This document shows, in pieces, positions 30,832 to 39,743 of a stretch of DNA of 40,363 nt. The notes beneath the pieces are model-generated. The model worked only from the letters and a program-made list of their open reading frames with translations. It did no database searches and was not told the origin of the DNA. Position 1 is the first letter of the stretch; each line of letters opens with the position of its first letter. The position numbers and the translations under genes were made by a program. Location: NCBI GenBank assembly GCA_902791335.1, contig CADAVL010000003.1, positions 1 through 40,363 on the forward strand, in the 5' to 3' direction. Source of the stretch: Oscillospiraceae bacterium (GTDB lineage Bacteria; Bacillota; Clostridia; Oscillospirales; Acutalibacteraceae).

Positions 30832-32481
30832 TTGCAGCAGCTGGAGCTTATTTATTTCAGTGCGGTTCGGTTTATTTTGCCGGCATTGACGGTTTTAATG
30901 CTGATTATTTCCGTAAAAACGGTTTTGCACCATTTAAAACGCAAGACCTTAGCGCGGTTTGCCATAGAAAATTATGAAAACGTGGTTGAGATCAAAAGCG
31001 CGGAATGCATGATCGGGCGCAGTATTCTGTGCGATGTCCGCTTGAAAAATCCCACTGTGCAAAAGGAGCACGCCGTTCTTACATTAACGGACGACGGCTT
31101 TAAGCTTACACCCGCAAGCCGTCAGGCCGAAGTGTTTGTGAACAATTATAAAGTGGACGACGAAGCCTATTTGCAGTCGGGCGACCGTATTCGGGTTGGC
31201 GGCAGTACGCTTCAGATCGCCGTCAATCCGGCCATTAATATGAAAGCAAGCTATAAAGCCGATCACGCGCAAAAACAGTGCCGCGCCTGCAACGCCGTCT
31301 TGCTCACGCTGTTTCAGCTTTTAACCGTTATTTGCTATATTTTACATAGTCCCAAAACGGCGCTCACCACCATGGCGGTGTTCGGTGCTATTATGGCTTT
31401 GGAGTGGATCTATCTGCCCATTCGCGGCTTTAAAAGCAACGTCGGGGTGGAAATTATGGCCTTTTTCCTCACCACGGTGGGGCTGTGCGTTTCCGCAAGC
31501 AAAAGCAGCGAGCTTTTGATCAAGCAGGGCATCTTTTTTGCCGCCGGCCTTTTGGCGTTCATTTTTATGGGTCTGCTGCTTTCTCATCTGAATGCTGTGG
31601 ATAAGCTGAGAATTCCCGTGATGGTGCTGGCGCTTTTACTGTTTTTCTATAACTGCTTTTTCGGCACGGTCGTTTATGGTGCCAAAAACTGGGTCAGCGT
31701 ATTCGGCTTCCTTTTTCAGCCCTCGGAATTTATTAAGGTTGCCCTTGTATTCGTCAGCGCATCGGCGCTTGATAAAATGCTGAAAATGAAAAACCTCATT
31801 ACCTTTTTGGGCTTTGTATTTATTTGCTTATTGTGCTTGGCCTATATCCGCGATTTCGGCGCGGCGGCCATCTATTTTGCCGCCATGATGGTGATTTTGT
31901 GTTTAAGACTTTGCGACCTTAAAATCGTCCTGGGTCTCGGCGGTGCGGCGCTGGCCGGCTGCCTTTTTATCATTCGGTTTATTCCTTATATCACCGACCG
32001 CTTTGCCACCTATTTGCACGCCTGGGACTATGCAAGCTCCGGTGGCTATCAGCAAACGCAAACCATGATGTCCATCGCTTCGGGCGGCCTTTTCGGCTTA
32101 GGCCCCGGCAACGGCAATTTAAACCGTGTTTTTGCGGCGGATACCGACCTTGTCTTCGGCGTGATCTCCGAAGAATTCGGCCTTTTATTTTCGCTTTGCG
32201 TGGTGCTGTGCTTTGTACTTTATGTGGTCTATGCGTCGGTTTCCATTCCGCGGACACGCTCGATCTATTACGCGGTCACAGCCTCGGCGGCGTCCGCAAT
32301 CTTTCTTTTTCAAACCACGTTAAACCTGTTCGGCTCGGTCGATCTTTTGCCGCTCACGGGCGTTACCATGCCCTTTGTCAGCAACGGCGGATCTTCCATG
32401 ATCGCCGCATGGATGCTGTTGGCTTTTATTAAGCTCGGCGGCAGTCAGTATGTGGTTTTACGGTCAAAGGAGGCGTCTTGA
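30832..32481 (+). CDS. FtsW/RodA/SpoVE-family SEDS glycosyltransferase with FHA domain
   Basis: 549 residues. One N-terminal membrane helix (about 10-32), then a cytoplasmic FHA phosphothreonine-binding domain (about 50-132) with G62-R63-S64, H80 and N105 in the expected order, then a SEDS core of about ten helices with GAKNWVSVFGFLFQPSEFIKVAL, RDFGAAAIYFAAM and GGLFGLGPGNG. SEDS proteins polymerise lipid II with a partner class B PBP, which is encoded directly downstream. The FHA part suggests control by a Ser/Thr kinase, as in actinobacterial rodA-pbpA clusters; no kinase gene is in view. TTG start behind AGGCGGTG. Stop overlaps the PBP start. Confidence 0.9.
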   Translation: MQQLELIYFSAVRFILPALTVLMLIISVKTVLHHLKRKTLARFAIENYENVVEIKSAECMIGRSILCDVRLKNPTVQKEHAVLTLTDDGFKLTPASRQAEVFVNNYKVDDEAYLQSGDRIRVGGSTLQIAVNPAINMKASYKADHAQKQCRACNAVLLTLFQLLTVICYILHSPKTALTTMAVFGAIMALEWIYLPIRGFKSNVGVEIMAFFLTTVGLCVSASKSSELLIKQGIFFAAGLLAFIFMGLLLSHLNAVDKLRIPVMVLALLLFFYNCFFGTVVYGAKNWVSVFGFLFQPSEFIKVALVFVSASALDKMLKMKNLITFLGFVFICLLCLAYIRDFGAAAIYFAAMMVILCLRLCDLKIVLGLGGAALAGCLFIIRFIPYITDRFATYLHAWDYASSGGYQQTQTMMSIASGGLFGLGPGNGNLNRVFAADTDLVFGVISEEFGLLFSLCVVLCFVLYVVYASVSIPRTRSIYYAVTASAASAIFLFQTTLNLFGSVDLLPLTGVTMPFVSNGGSSMIAAWMLLAFIKLGGSQYVVLRSKEAS

Positions 32482-33857
32482 TGAAACGACTGTCTTTGCG
32501 TGCCGGTGTCATGCTGGCACTGGCGGCGATTTTTATGCTGGGGCTGACCTTTTTTTTGGTGCTCTATGTTTCCAACGCCAACAGCTGGGCCATGCACGCC
32601 GGCAATACCCATATTTACACAAACGGCGAATTCACCGGCGGCGGCGACGTTTTGGATCGCAATGGCAAGGTGCTTGCCACCACAAAGAAAAATAAGCGTG
32701 TTTTCAATTCGGATACCACCATAAGACTTTCCACCCTGCACGCGGTGGGGGACGCAAACGGCTTTATCAGCACCGGTGTGCAGACCGCTTTCCGTGACAA
32801 GCTTTCCGGCTATAATCTCATTACCGGACTGTTTTCCAGCACCAGCGGTTTTAATGATGTTACCTTAACGATCGACAGCAATATCTGCGCCGCGGCGTAT
32901 CAGGCGCTCGGCGGCTATAAAGGCACGGTGGGGCTTTGTAATTATAAGACCGGCGAGCTTCTTTGCATGGTCAGTACGCCAAGCTACGATGTAAACAGCA
33001 AAAGCGACCTGAAACGCGCCAAGGACGGCGAGCTCGAAGGCGTTTTTATGAACCGTTTTCTTTCGGCGACCTATGCGCCGGGTTCCACCTTTAAAATTGT
33101 TACCGCAATGGCGGCCATTGAAAATTTTGACGACGCGTATACGAGAACCTACAACTGCAAAGGCGGCGGCGAGATCGGCGGCGAAACCGTAAAATGCACC
33201 GGTTATCACGGCGATATTTCTTTGGAGCAGGCGTTTGCTGTGAGCTGTAACAGCTATTTTTCACAGCTGGCTGTGGATCTCGGCGCAAAAACCATGACCG
33301 AATACGCCGAAAAGTTCGGCTTTAACAAAAAATACGACCTCGACGGCATTTCTGCCAAAACCTCCAGCTTCAACGTGGACAAAGCGCGGAAGATCGAGCT
33401 TGGCTGGGCCGGTATCGGGCAGTATAATGATATGCAAAATCCGCTGCAATATTTAACCAGCGTCACTGGGATCGCCAACGGCGGTACGCCGATCAAGCCG
33501 TATCTTATCAAATCGGTCAAAAATTCCTGGGGCTTTACGCTGAAAAGCGGCAGTGCCAAAAAAGGCCGCCGCATTTGCTCCGGAGACACCGCCGAAAAGG
33601 TTGCAAAGCTGATGGACGGCGCCGTGCGGATTACTTATTATAAAAGCTCTTTTCCGGGGCTCGATGTTTACGGCAAGACCGGCACGGCCGAAGTAGACGG
33701 CAAAACGCCCCACGCGGAATTTATCGGATACTGCAAGGACGACGATTATCCGTTTGCCTTTGTGGTGGTGGTAGAAGAAGGCGGCAGCGGCAACTATTTA
33801 GCCAAAAATGTAGCCAATCAGGTCTTGCAGGCGGCAAAGCAAAGCTATCAGAAATAA
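32481..33857 (+). CDS. Penicillin-binding protein, class B transpeptidase (PbpA-like)
   Basis: 458 residues with one N-terminal membrane helix (about 7-30) and a short N-terminal module (GGGDVLDRNGKVLAT). The transpeptidase domain has all three active-site motifs: STFK with S202 and K205, SCN 255-257 and KTGT 399-402. It crosslinks peptidoglycan on the outer face as partner of the SEDS protein. It is shorter than PBP2/PBP3 and resembles the actinobacterial PbpA group. ATG overlaps the upstream TGA (ATGA) with AAAGGAGG 7 bases before, so the two are translationally coupled. Confidence 0.93.
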   Translation: MKRLSLRAGVMLALAAIFMLGLTFFLVLYVSNANSWAMHAGNTHIYTNGEFTGGGDVLDRNGKVLATTKKNKRVFNSDTTIRLSTLHAVGDANGFISTGVQTAFRDKLSGYNLITGLFSSTSGFNDVTLTIDSNICAAAYQALGGYKGTVGLCNYKTGELLCMVSTPSYDVNSKSDLKRAKDGELEGVFMNRFLSATYAPGSTFKIVTAMAAIENFDDAYTRTYNCKGGGEIGGETVKCTGYHGDISLEQAFAVSCNSYFSQLAVDLGAKTMTEYAEKFGFNKKYDLDGISAKTSSFNVDKARKIELGWAGIGQYNDMQNPLQYLTSVTGIANGGTPIKPYLIKSVKNSWGFTLKSGSAKKGRRICSGDTAEKVAKLMDGAVRITYYKSSFPGLDVYGKTGTAEVDGKTPHAEFIGYCKDDDYPFAFVVVVEEGGSGNYLAKNVANQVLQAAKQSYQK

Positions 33858-33974
33858 CGCTTTCAAAAATCTTTGCGATAAACGCGCAGAACCGCCGGAA
33901 CTTAGAAAAACCGGATATTTATAAATTCGGAATCCGGAAAGATGATTAATTATTAAAAAATGGGGTGACGCAAA

Positions 33975-34625
33975 GTGCCGCGAAAAACGAAAAAAGAAAC
34001 AAACGCGCTTTTGGCGGTGGAGGCTTTAAAACAGCTGTATCCAAACGCAAAATGCTCTTTAAACGCAAAAACGCCGTTTCAGCTTTTGGTGGCAACAAGG
34101 CTTTCCGCACAGTGTACCGACGCGCGCGTGAACCTGGTAACACCGGCACTTTTTGAAAGGCTTCCCGATGCAGAAAGCTTTCAAAACGCCCAAATTGAGG
34201 AAATTGAAGCACTGATCAAAAGCTGCGGATTATATAAAACCAAAGCGCGCGATCTTAAAAGACTGTCGGAAGTGCTTGTGGAACAGTATTCGGGAGAGCT
34301 GCCGAAAACTCTGGAGGAGCTTGTAAAGCTTCCCGGCGTCGGCCGAAAGACGGCGAATCTTATTTGCGGCGATGTTTACGGTCTGCCGGCCGTGGTGGCC
34401 GATACGCATTGTATCCGTATTTCCAACCGACTGGGACTGGCGAACAGCCGTGACCCTAAAAAGGTTGAAATGCAGTTAAAAGCACTGCTGCCGCCAAAGG
34501 AGTCCAACGCATTTTGTCACCGTCTTGTGCTGTTCGGCAGGGAGATCTGCGCGGCAAGAGCACCGAAATGCGAAGGTTGTCCCATGAACACCTTTTGCAA
34601 GGAATACAAAAGCGCAAAGAAGTAA
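33975..34625 (+). CDS. nth: Endonuclease III (DNA glycosylase/AP lyase)
   Basis: 216 residues. It removes oxidised pyrimidines and nicks the abasic site in base excision repair. Helix-hairpin-helix LPGVGRKTAN (119-128) has catalytic K125, and VVADTH supplies D143. The 4Fe-4S ligands C192-x6-C199-x2-C202-x5-C208 match the family spacing exactly. GTG start with GGGGTGA about 6 bases upstream. It lies 117 bases after the PBP gene; I see no clear terminator between them, so co-transcription is possible. Confidence 0.95.
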   Translation: MPRKTKKETNALLAVEALKQLYPNAKCSLNAKTPFQLLVATRLSAQCTDARVNLVTPALFERLPDAESFQNAQIEEIEALIKSCGLYKTKARDLKRLSEVLVEQYSGELPKTLEELVKLPGVGRKTANLICGDVYGLPAVVADTHCIRISNRLGLANSRDPKKVEMQLKALLPPKESNAFCHRLVLFGREICAARAPKCEGCPMNTFCKEYKSAKK

Positions 34626-34733
34626 AACGGCAAAGGAATAAAACGGGCGAACACCAAAAAACGGACAAAAGCCAAAAGACGAACGACACAAAAAAAGAAA
34701 AATTTATTTTTTAAAACAACGGTCGCGCCGCTC

Positions 34734-34830
34734 CTCAAAAAAAGGGAACGTCTATGCCGCACCTCAAAATAACGTCAACGGCTGCACTGTAACTCAAAAT
34801 AATCAGGCTATGACTGCACTGTGCCTAAAA
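34734..34830 (+). repeat. Degenerate tandem repeats of about 30 bp
   Basis: CTCAAAA(A/T)AA recurs at 34734, 34763 and 34793 with a weaker CTAAAAG at about 34825; TGCACTGT follows two of the units. They lie between nth and ymdB. No promoter is clear nearby. Confidence 0.55.
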
Positions 34831-34896
34831 GTTATGCAATGGCCACGCGCGCTGCAAAAAACGGGCAGAGGGTCAAATATCAATCGGAGAATGATC

Positions 34897-35673
34897 ATGA
34901 ATATTTTATGTATTGGCGACGTTGTCGGTACAAACGGCTGTGAATTTTTGCGCCGAAAGCTACCGACACTAAAAAAAGAACACAAAGTGGAGCTTTGCAT
35001 TGTAAACGGTGAAAATTCCGCCGAGGGCAACGGCATTCTGCCATCGAGTGCCGAGCATGTTTTTGCAAGCGGCGCCGACGTGATCACCGGCGGCAATCAC
35101 ACGCTTCGCCGACGGGAAATCTATCCGGAGCTGGAAGAAAACGATCGACTTCTTCGGCCTGCAAATCTGCCCGACAGCGTACCCGGCAAGGGCTATTGCG
35201 TAGTCGATCTCGGCTATACCTCGGTGGGGGTTATCAACCTTTTGGGCACGGTTTATATGGAAAGCATGGCATCGCCTTTTGAAACGCTCGATCGACAGAT
35301 AGAAAAGGTAAAATTGCTTGGTGCAAAGATTATTTTGGTGGATTTCCATGCCGAGGCAACCTCGGAAAAGCGGGCGATGGGACTTTGCTTTGATTCAAAG
35401 GTCACTGCACTGTTCGGCACGCACACGCACGTACAAACCAACGATTCGCAGATCTTACCCGGGCGCACCGCTTATTTGACCGATCTCGGCATGACAGGGC
35501 CGAAGCAGTCGGTGCTTGGCGTAAAGCCGGAGATTGCGATTATGAAAATGCGCGATAAATTACCGGCACGGTTTTATAACGCCGCAGGGGAGTCAATTTT
35601 AAACGGTTGGCTTTTAAATGTTGATACCGCCTCCGGCTTTGTTACAAAAGCGGAGCTTATTTCGATTGGCTGA
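34897..35673 (+). CDS. ymdB: YmdB-type metallophosphoesterase (2',3'-cAMP phosphodiesterase family)
   Basis: 258 residues. Metal-binding motifs of the family: GDVVGTNG near the start, IVNGENSAEGNG, ITGGNHTLRR, LVDFHAEATSEK and FGTHTHVQTND, and the closing TDLGMTGPKQSVLGV. In Bacillus, YmdB is a phosphodiesterase that affects biofilm and motility choice. The open frame begins at 34810, but MNILCIGDVVG at ATG 34897 with GGAGA 6 bases upstream matches the family N-terminus. In many Firmicutes it follows rny; here it follows nth instead. Confidence 0.92.
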   Translation: MNILCIGDVVGTNGCEFLRRKLPTLKKEHKVELCIVNGENSAEGNGILPSSAEHVFASGADVITGGNHTLRRREIYPELEENDRLLRPANLPDSVPGKGYCVVDLGYTSVGVINLLGTVYMESMASPFETLDRQIEKVKLLGAKIILVDFHAEATSEKRAMGLCFDSKVTALFGTHTHVQTNDSQILPGRTAYLTDLGMTGPKQSVLGVKPEIAIMKMRDKLPARFYNAAGESILNGWLLNVDTASGFVTKAELISIG

Positions 35674-35851
35674 TGTCCGACTTCGATTGATGCGCAAAAC
35701 GGCCAAAAAATAAAACCGACAAAAGCAAAGCCGACAGAAGCAAGGCGTTCGAAAAAGATCGTTAAAAGAGCAGCGCCGCCGTGGCTTTGGTCGGCATGGG
35801 CTTAATACAAACACCGGTCGGCCGCAAAATTTTAAAAGGGGAATTTATTAT

Positions 35852-37540
35852 ATGCTTACAATGCGTAAAACCGCCGCATGGCTTCTTTTGGTCGTATTAT
35901 TATTTTTGACCGGCTGCAGCGGCAAGATAGCAAAAGGCAGTACTTCGGCAAATTCCGTCGCAGCGTCCAAAAATACCGCGTCGGACAGTTCCAAAGCTTC
36001 GACTACGGTCGGAGTGTCGTTGGCGTGCAGTATTACCGACAGCTTCAACCCTTATTCAGCGCAGACCATGATCAATCGGAATTTAAGTCCTTTGCTTTAT
36101 GATTCTTTGGTGACTTTGCGCAATGATTTTACACCGCAGAATAAGCTCGCGCAAAAGATCACGGTGGACGGCACGATCGTGACGGTGACGCTGAAAAGTG
36201 TTTCCTTTTCCGACGGTTCGTCTTTAACGGCGGATGACGTGGTTTATTGCGCGAACAAAGCCATGGATTCCGGCACGCGCTATTCTTACGGGCTGCGCAG
36301 TGTTTGGAGCGTCAACGCAGCTGACGCCGGGACGGTAGTCTTTAAGCTGAAAAAGGAAGATCCTTATTTTGAAAATGTACTGGATTTTCCAATATATAAA
36401 CAGAATTCCGATAAAAAGATCAGCTCGGATAATATTGCAATACCGCCGATCGGTTGCGGCCGGTATATTATCAGCGACGATAAATCCTCTTTGGTGGCAA
36501 ACAAGGGATATTACGAGGGCACGCCGAAGATCAAGAAAATTACGCTGGTGAACACGCCCGACGACGAGGCGCTTTCCCACAATTTAGAGGTTGGCAACAT
36601 CACTTATTATTATTCCGATCTTTCCGACTGTACCTTGCCGCAGGTGCGCGGACACTATAAAACTGTTACCTTGAATAACCTGGTATATCTCGGCGTGAAT
36701 ATGAAATCCGTCTTTATGAAAAACACCGAAATGCGGCAGGCCGTTTCCGCGGCCATTGACCGTGCCGCCATTGCCGAAAACGCTTATTATGGCAACGCCG
36801 TGGCCGCCACCGGAATATACAATCCGAAGTGGGTCAGGAGCAATTCTTTCATGCAAACAACCGAAACCAAAATTAATGAGAAGGTTTATCTTGCACAATT
36901 AAAGAAAATAGGCTATAATAAGAAAGATAGTAGCGGATACTATGTAAATTCTTCCGGCGAGCGGCTCACCTTAAAGCTTGTCTGCAATAAGGAAAACAGT
37001 TGGCGCGGTGCCGCGGCCGAACTTGTCCGCGCACAGTTAAAGGACGCCGGCATTCGCGTCACGGTGGAGAGTCTTAGCTGGAGCGCTTATAAAAGCGCCT
37101 TAAAAAACGGCTACTTTGATCTTTACCTCGGCGAGGTTCGCATTGGCAACAATATGGATATTGGCGAGCTTGTTAAAAAAGACGGCAGTGCCGCTTACGG
37201 CATTACCTACGGCGCTTCATCGAGATCCGCCTCTGCAAGCGCTTCCGACGGAACTTCTTCTGCCGCAAGCAGTACCAATACCGCATCGGGCACCGGCAAA
37301 ACGTCTTCCGCCGGCAGTGCTTCCTCATCTTCTTCCGAGCCGGATTATGCCGGTTCCACAGCCAGCGCGGTGTCAAAATTTTACCGCGGCAAGGCCACGG
37401 CCGGAGAAGTCGCGTCGGCCTTTGCTACCGAACTGCCCATCATTCCGATCTGCTATCGCACCGGCATTGTCAGCTACAGTGCGGCGCTCAACAACATTGA
37501 ACCGTCATACAGTGACCCGTATTTCGGGTTGGAAAAATAA
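35852..37540 (+). CDS. Solute-binding lipoprotein, family 5 (peptide/nickel type)
   Basis: 562 residues. Lipoprotein signal with lipobox LTGC (C22), then a Ser/Ala/Thr-rich linker and a family 5 binding fold: SLACSITDSFNPYSA, LVTLRNDFTPQNKLA, FSDGSSLTADDVVYC, PPIGCGRYIISD, FMKNTEMRQAVSAAIDRAAIA. Such proteins deliver peptides or similar solutes to an ABC importer, but no permease or ATPase gene is adjacent. Residues about 453-500 are an unusual Ser/Ala/Thr-rich low-complexity insert inside the C-terminal lobe. Start ATG 35852 is behind AAAGGGG; an ATG three codons later is also possible. Confidence 0.88.
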   Translation: MLTMRKTAAWLLLVVLLFLTGCSGKIAKGSTSANSVAASKNTASDSSKASTTVGVSLACSITDSFNPYSAQTMINRNLSPLLYDSLVTLRNDFTPQNKLAQKITVDGTIVTVTLKSVSFSDGSSLTADDVVYCANKAMDSGTRYSYGLRSVWSVNAADAGTVVFKLKKEDPYFENVLDFPIYKQNSDKKISSDNIAIPPIGCGRYIISDDKSSLVANKGYYEGTPKIKKITLVNTPDDEALSHNLEVGNITYYYSDLSDCTLPQVRGHYKTVTLNNLVYLGVNMKSVFMKNTEMRQAVSAAIDRAAIAENAYYGNAVAATGIYNPKWVRSNSFMQTTETKINEKVYLAQLKKIGYNKKDSSGYYVNSSGERLTLKLVCNKENSWRGAAAELVRAQLKDAGIRVTVESLSWSAYKSALKNGYFDLYLGEVRIGNNMDIGELVKKDGSAAYGITYGASSRSASASASDGTSSAASSTNTASGTGKTSSAGSASSSSSEPDYAGSTASAVSKFYRGKATAGEVASAFATELPIIPICYRTGIVSYSAALNNIEPSYSDPYFGLEK

Positions 37541-37578
37541 ATTTTTTATATCTTTCATTCTTTAAGGAGGATACCTAT

Positions 37579-37929
37579 ATGATTTCATACGAAACGATGA
37601 ACGGCACAGTTTGCTTTTCCACTGAATATCTCGAAAAGCTCATTGGCGCTGCGGTGCAGAACTGCTACGGCGTTGTAAAAATGGTTCCCAGCCGTAAGCA
37701 AAAAATTTTCAACATATTTAAACGTGACGGCTATCTTGAACAGGGAATTGCCGTTCGGGGGAATATCAGCACCGTGAGTGTGGATCTTCACATTGCGGTG
37801 ATTTACGGCGTCAATATCAATACCATTGCCAACAGCATTACAGAAGCGGTTAAATACACCGTTAAAAGGGCTACAGGCATTAATGTTTCCAAGGTGATCG
37901 TCCGCATTGACGGCATTATCACGGAATAG
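37579..37929 (+). CDS. yloU: Asp23/Gls24-family envelope stress protein (YloU)
   Basis: 116 residues of the Asp23/DUF322 family. VCFSTEYLEKLIGAAVQNCYGVVKM and the later VDLHIAVIYGVNINTIANSITEAVKYTV match the family; in staphylococci Asp23 is a membrane-associated alkaline-shock protein. AAGGAGG lies 8 bases before ATG. It sits 23 bases before fakA, an arrangement conserved in Firmicutes, and is probably co-transcribed with it. Confidence 0.92.
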   Translation: MISYETMNGTVCFSTEYLEKLIGAAVQNCYGVVKMVPSRKQKIFNIFKRDGYLEQGIAVRGNISTVSVDLHIAVIYGVNINTIANSITEAVKYTVKRATGINVSKVIVRIDGIITE

Positions 37930-37952
37930 TCAGCCTAAAGGAGTGTTCAATT

Positions 37953-39620
37953 TTGATTACAGGTAATATCTTGCGCGATGCAGTGATCTCCGCGGCAAAT
38001 AATATTTCAAATAACCGCCACGCTGTTGATGAACTGAATGTTTTCCCGGTGCCGGACGGCGATACCGGAACGAATATGTCTATGACCATTGCCAATGCGT
38101 CAAAGGAAGTGACGCACTTGGAGGGTCAGCCGGCAAGCGTGGTTGCCAAAACGGTTGCGTCGGCGCTTTTGCGCGGCGCGCGCGGCAACTCCGGCGTAAT
38201 TCTTTCACTGATCTTCCGCGGCTTTTCCAAAGGCTTTAAGGACTGCGAGGAGGCCGGCGCCGAGGAGGTTGCCAAGGCGTTTGAGCTTGGCACCGAGGCC
38301 GCTTACAAGGCTGTAATGAAGCCCACTGAGGGCACCATTTTAACCGTGGTACGCGTGGCGTCGGAATATGCAAGACTGGCCGCAAACGACGGTGAGGACG
38401 AATTAAAAACCTTTGCCGCCGCCATTGACGGTGCCAAAAGGGCGTTGGCCGAAACACCCGAAATTTTGCCCGTACTGAAAAAAGCCGGCGTTGTGGACGC
38501 AGGCGGCCGCGGTTTGGTGGTTATTTTAGAGGGTATGTATACCGTGCTTTCGGGCGGAGCGATCATTGAGGGCGAGCAAAAGACCGCCGAAGCACCGAAA
38601 AATCAGGGCGAGGGCGTGAATGCTGCCGGCGAGTTTGACGGAGATATTACCTTTACCTATTGCACGGAGTTTATTGTAAAGCGCCAAAAGGACTCGGCCG
38701 ATCCGTCCGAGCTGCGCGCTTACTTAGAAAGCATCGGAGACTGCGTGGTTGTGGTGGACGATGAGGATATTATTAAGGTCCACGTTCACACCGACCACCC
38801 CGGCAATGCCTTTGAAAAGGGTTTGACCTTTGGCCAGCTTGTGAACATGAAAATTGAAAATATGCGCGATCAGCACGAGCGCGCAAAGCACGACGCACAC
38901 GAGCCGAAACCCACAGAGAACCTTGAAAAGACTGAGGTCTACACCCCGGCGGCACAGGAGAATCCTTACGGCTTTGTGGCGATCAGTGCAGGAAAGGGAT
39001 TGGAGGAGCTGTTCCACGACATTGGCGTTGATATTGTTGTCAGCGGCGGCCAGACCATGAACCCCAGTACCGACGATATTTTAAAGGCGATCGAGCTGAC
39101 GCCGGCCAAAACGGTGTTTGTTTTGCCGAACAATAAAAATATAATTATGGCGGCCGAGCAGGCGGTACCGCTGGCGACAAGACGGGTTGTGGTATTGCAG
39201 ACGAGAACCGTTCCGCAAGGAATATCCGCCATGTTGGCGTTTGATCCCGAAACCGATTATGAAACCAACGCGATCAATATGCGTGCGGCTTATGAAAGAG
39301 TCGGCACCGGCCAGATCACCTACGCCGCGCGTGACAGCGAGTTTGACGGCTTCAAGATTAAAAAAGGCGAGCTTTTGGCCATGGCAAACGGCAAGATCAC
39401 CTTTACCGATATTAATCTTGAAAAAACCGTTGTAAAGCTCACAAAATCGCTTGTAAAGAAAGATACCGGTTATGTCACGCTGATCTTTGGCGAAGACGTT
39501 TCCGAAGAAAAGGCCGAGGCGATCCGCGACGCAGTTGCGGCGAAGCTCAGCGCTGATATTGATGTAACGCTGATCAACGGCGGCCAACCGGTCTACTACT
39601 TTGTGATCTCTGTGGAATAA
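37953..39620 (+). CDS. fakA: Fatty acid kinase catalytic subunit FakA-like (DAK2 domain, YloV)
   Basis: 555 residues. N-terminal DAK2 ATP-binding domain (about 1-200) with LNVFPVPDGDTGTNM, whose Asp residues hold Mg-ATP, and LLRGARGNSGVILS. A middle and C-terminal domain (about 230-555) includes YCTEFIVKR, KVHVHTDHPG and VSGGQTMNPSTDDIL. In staphylococci FakA with a lipid-binding FakB phosphorylates exogenous fatty acids for phospholipid synthesis; no fakB (DegV-like) gene is in this window. Start is TTG 37953 behind AAAGGAG; no suitable ATG precedes the conserved DAK2 start. recG follows. Confidence 0.93.
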   Translation: MITGNILRDAVISAANNISNNRHAVDELNVFPVPDGDTGTNMSMTIANASKEVTHLEGQPASVVAKTVASALLRGARGNSGVILSLIFRGFSKGFKDCEEAGAEEVAKAFELGTEAAYKAVMKPTEGTILTVVRVASEYARLAANDGEDELKTFAAAIDGAKRALAETPEILPVLKKAGVVDAGGRGLVVILEGMYTVLSGGAIIEGEQKTAEAPKNQGEGVNAAGEFDGDITFTYCTEFIVKRQKDSADPSELRAYLESIGDCVVVVDDEDIIKVHVHTDHPGNAFEKGLTFGQLVNMKIENMRDQHERAKHDAHEPKPTENLEKTEVYTPAAQENPYGFVAISAGKGLEELFHDIGVDIVVSGGQTMNPSTDDILKAIELTPAKTVFVLPNNKNIIMAAEQAVPLATRRVVVLQTRTVPQGISAMLAFDPETDYETNAINMRAAYERVGTGQITYAARDSEFDGFKIKKGELLAMANGKITFTDINLEKTVVKLTKSLVKKDTGYVTLIFGEDVSEEKAEAIRDAVAAKLSADIDVTLINGGQPVYYFVISVE

Positions 39621-39623
39621 AAC

Positions 39624-39705
39624 GGCAGCATTTTACCGGTGAAATTGAAGTCTTGCGTTCTTGTTTTGATGCACAGAACGCGGTTCTTTCCGGTATTTAT
39701 GCCGC
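39624..39705 (+). other. Nested inverted repeat between fakA and recG
   Basis: CGGCAGCATTTTACCGG (39624-39640) pairs imperfectly with CCGGTATTTATGCCG (39691-39705), enclosing GCGTTCT/AGAACGC (39656-39662 with 39676-39682). Only a weak T-rich run (AATTTTT, about 39714-39720) follows, so it may be a partial terminator or an mRNA-processing or stabilising structure. Confidence 0.5.
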
Positions 39706-39743
39706 TTTGGATTAATTTTTAAGAATGCAAACGGAGGTGCCGC

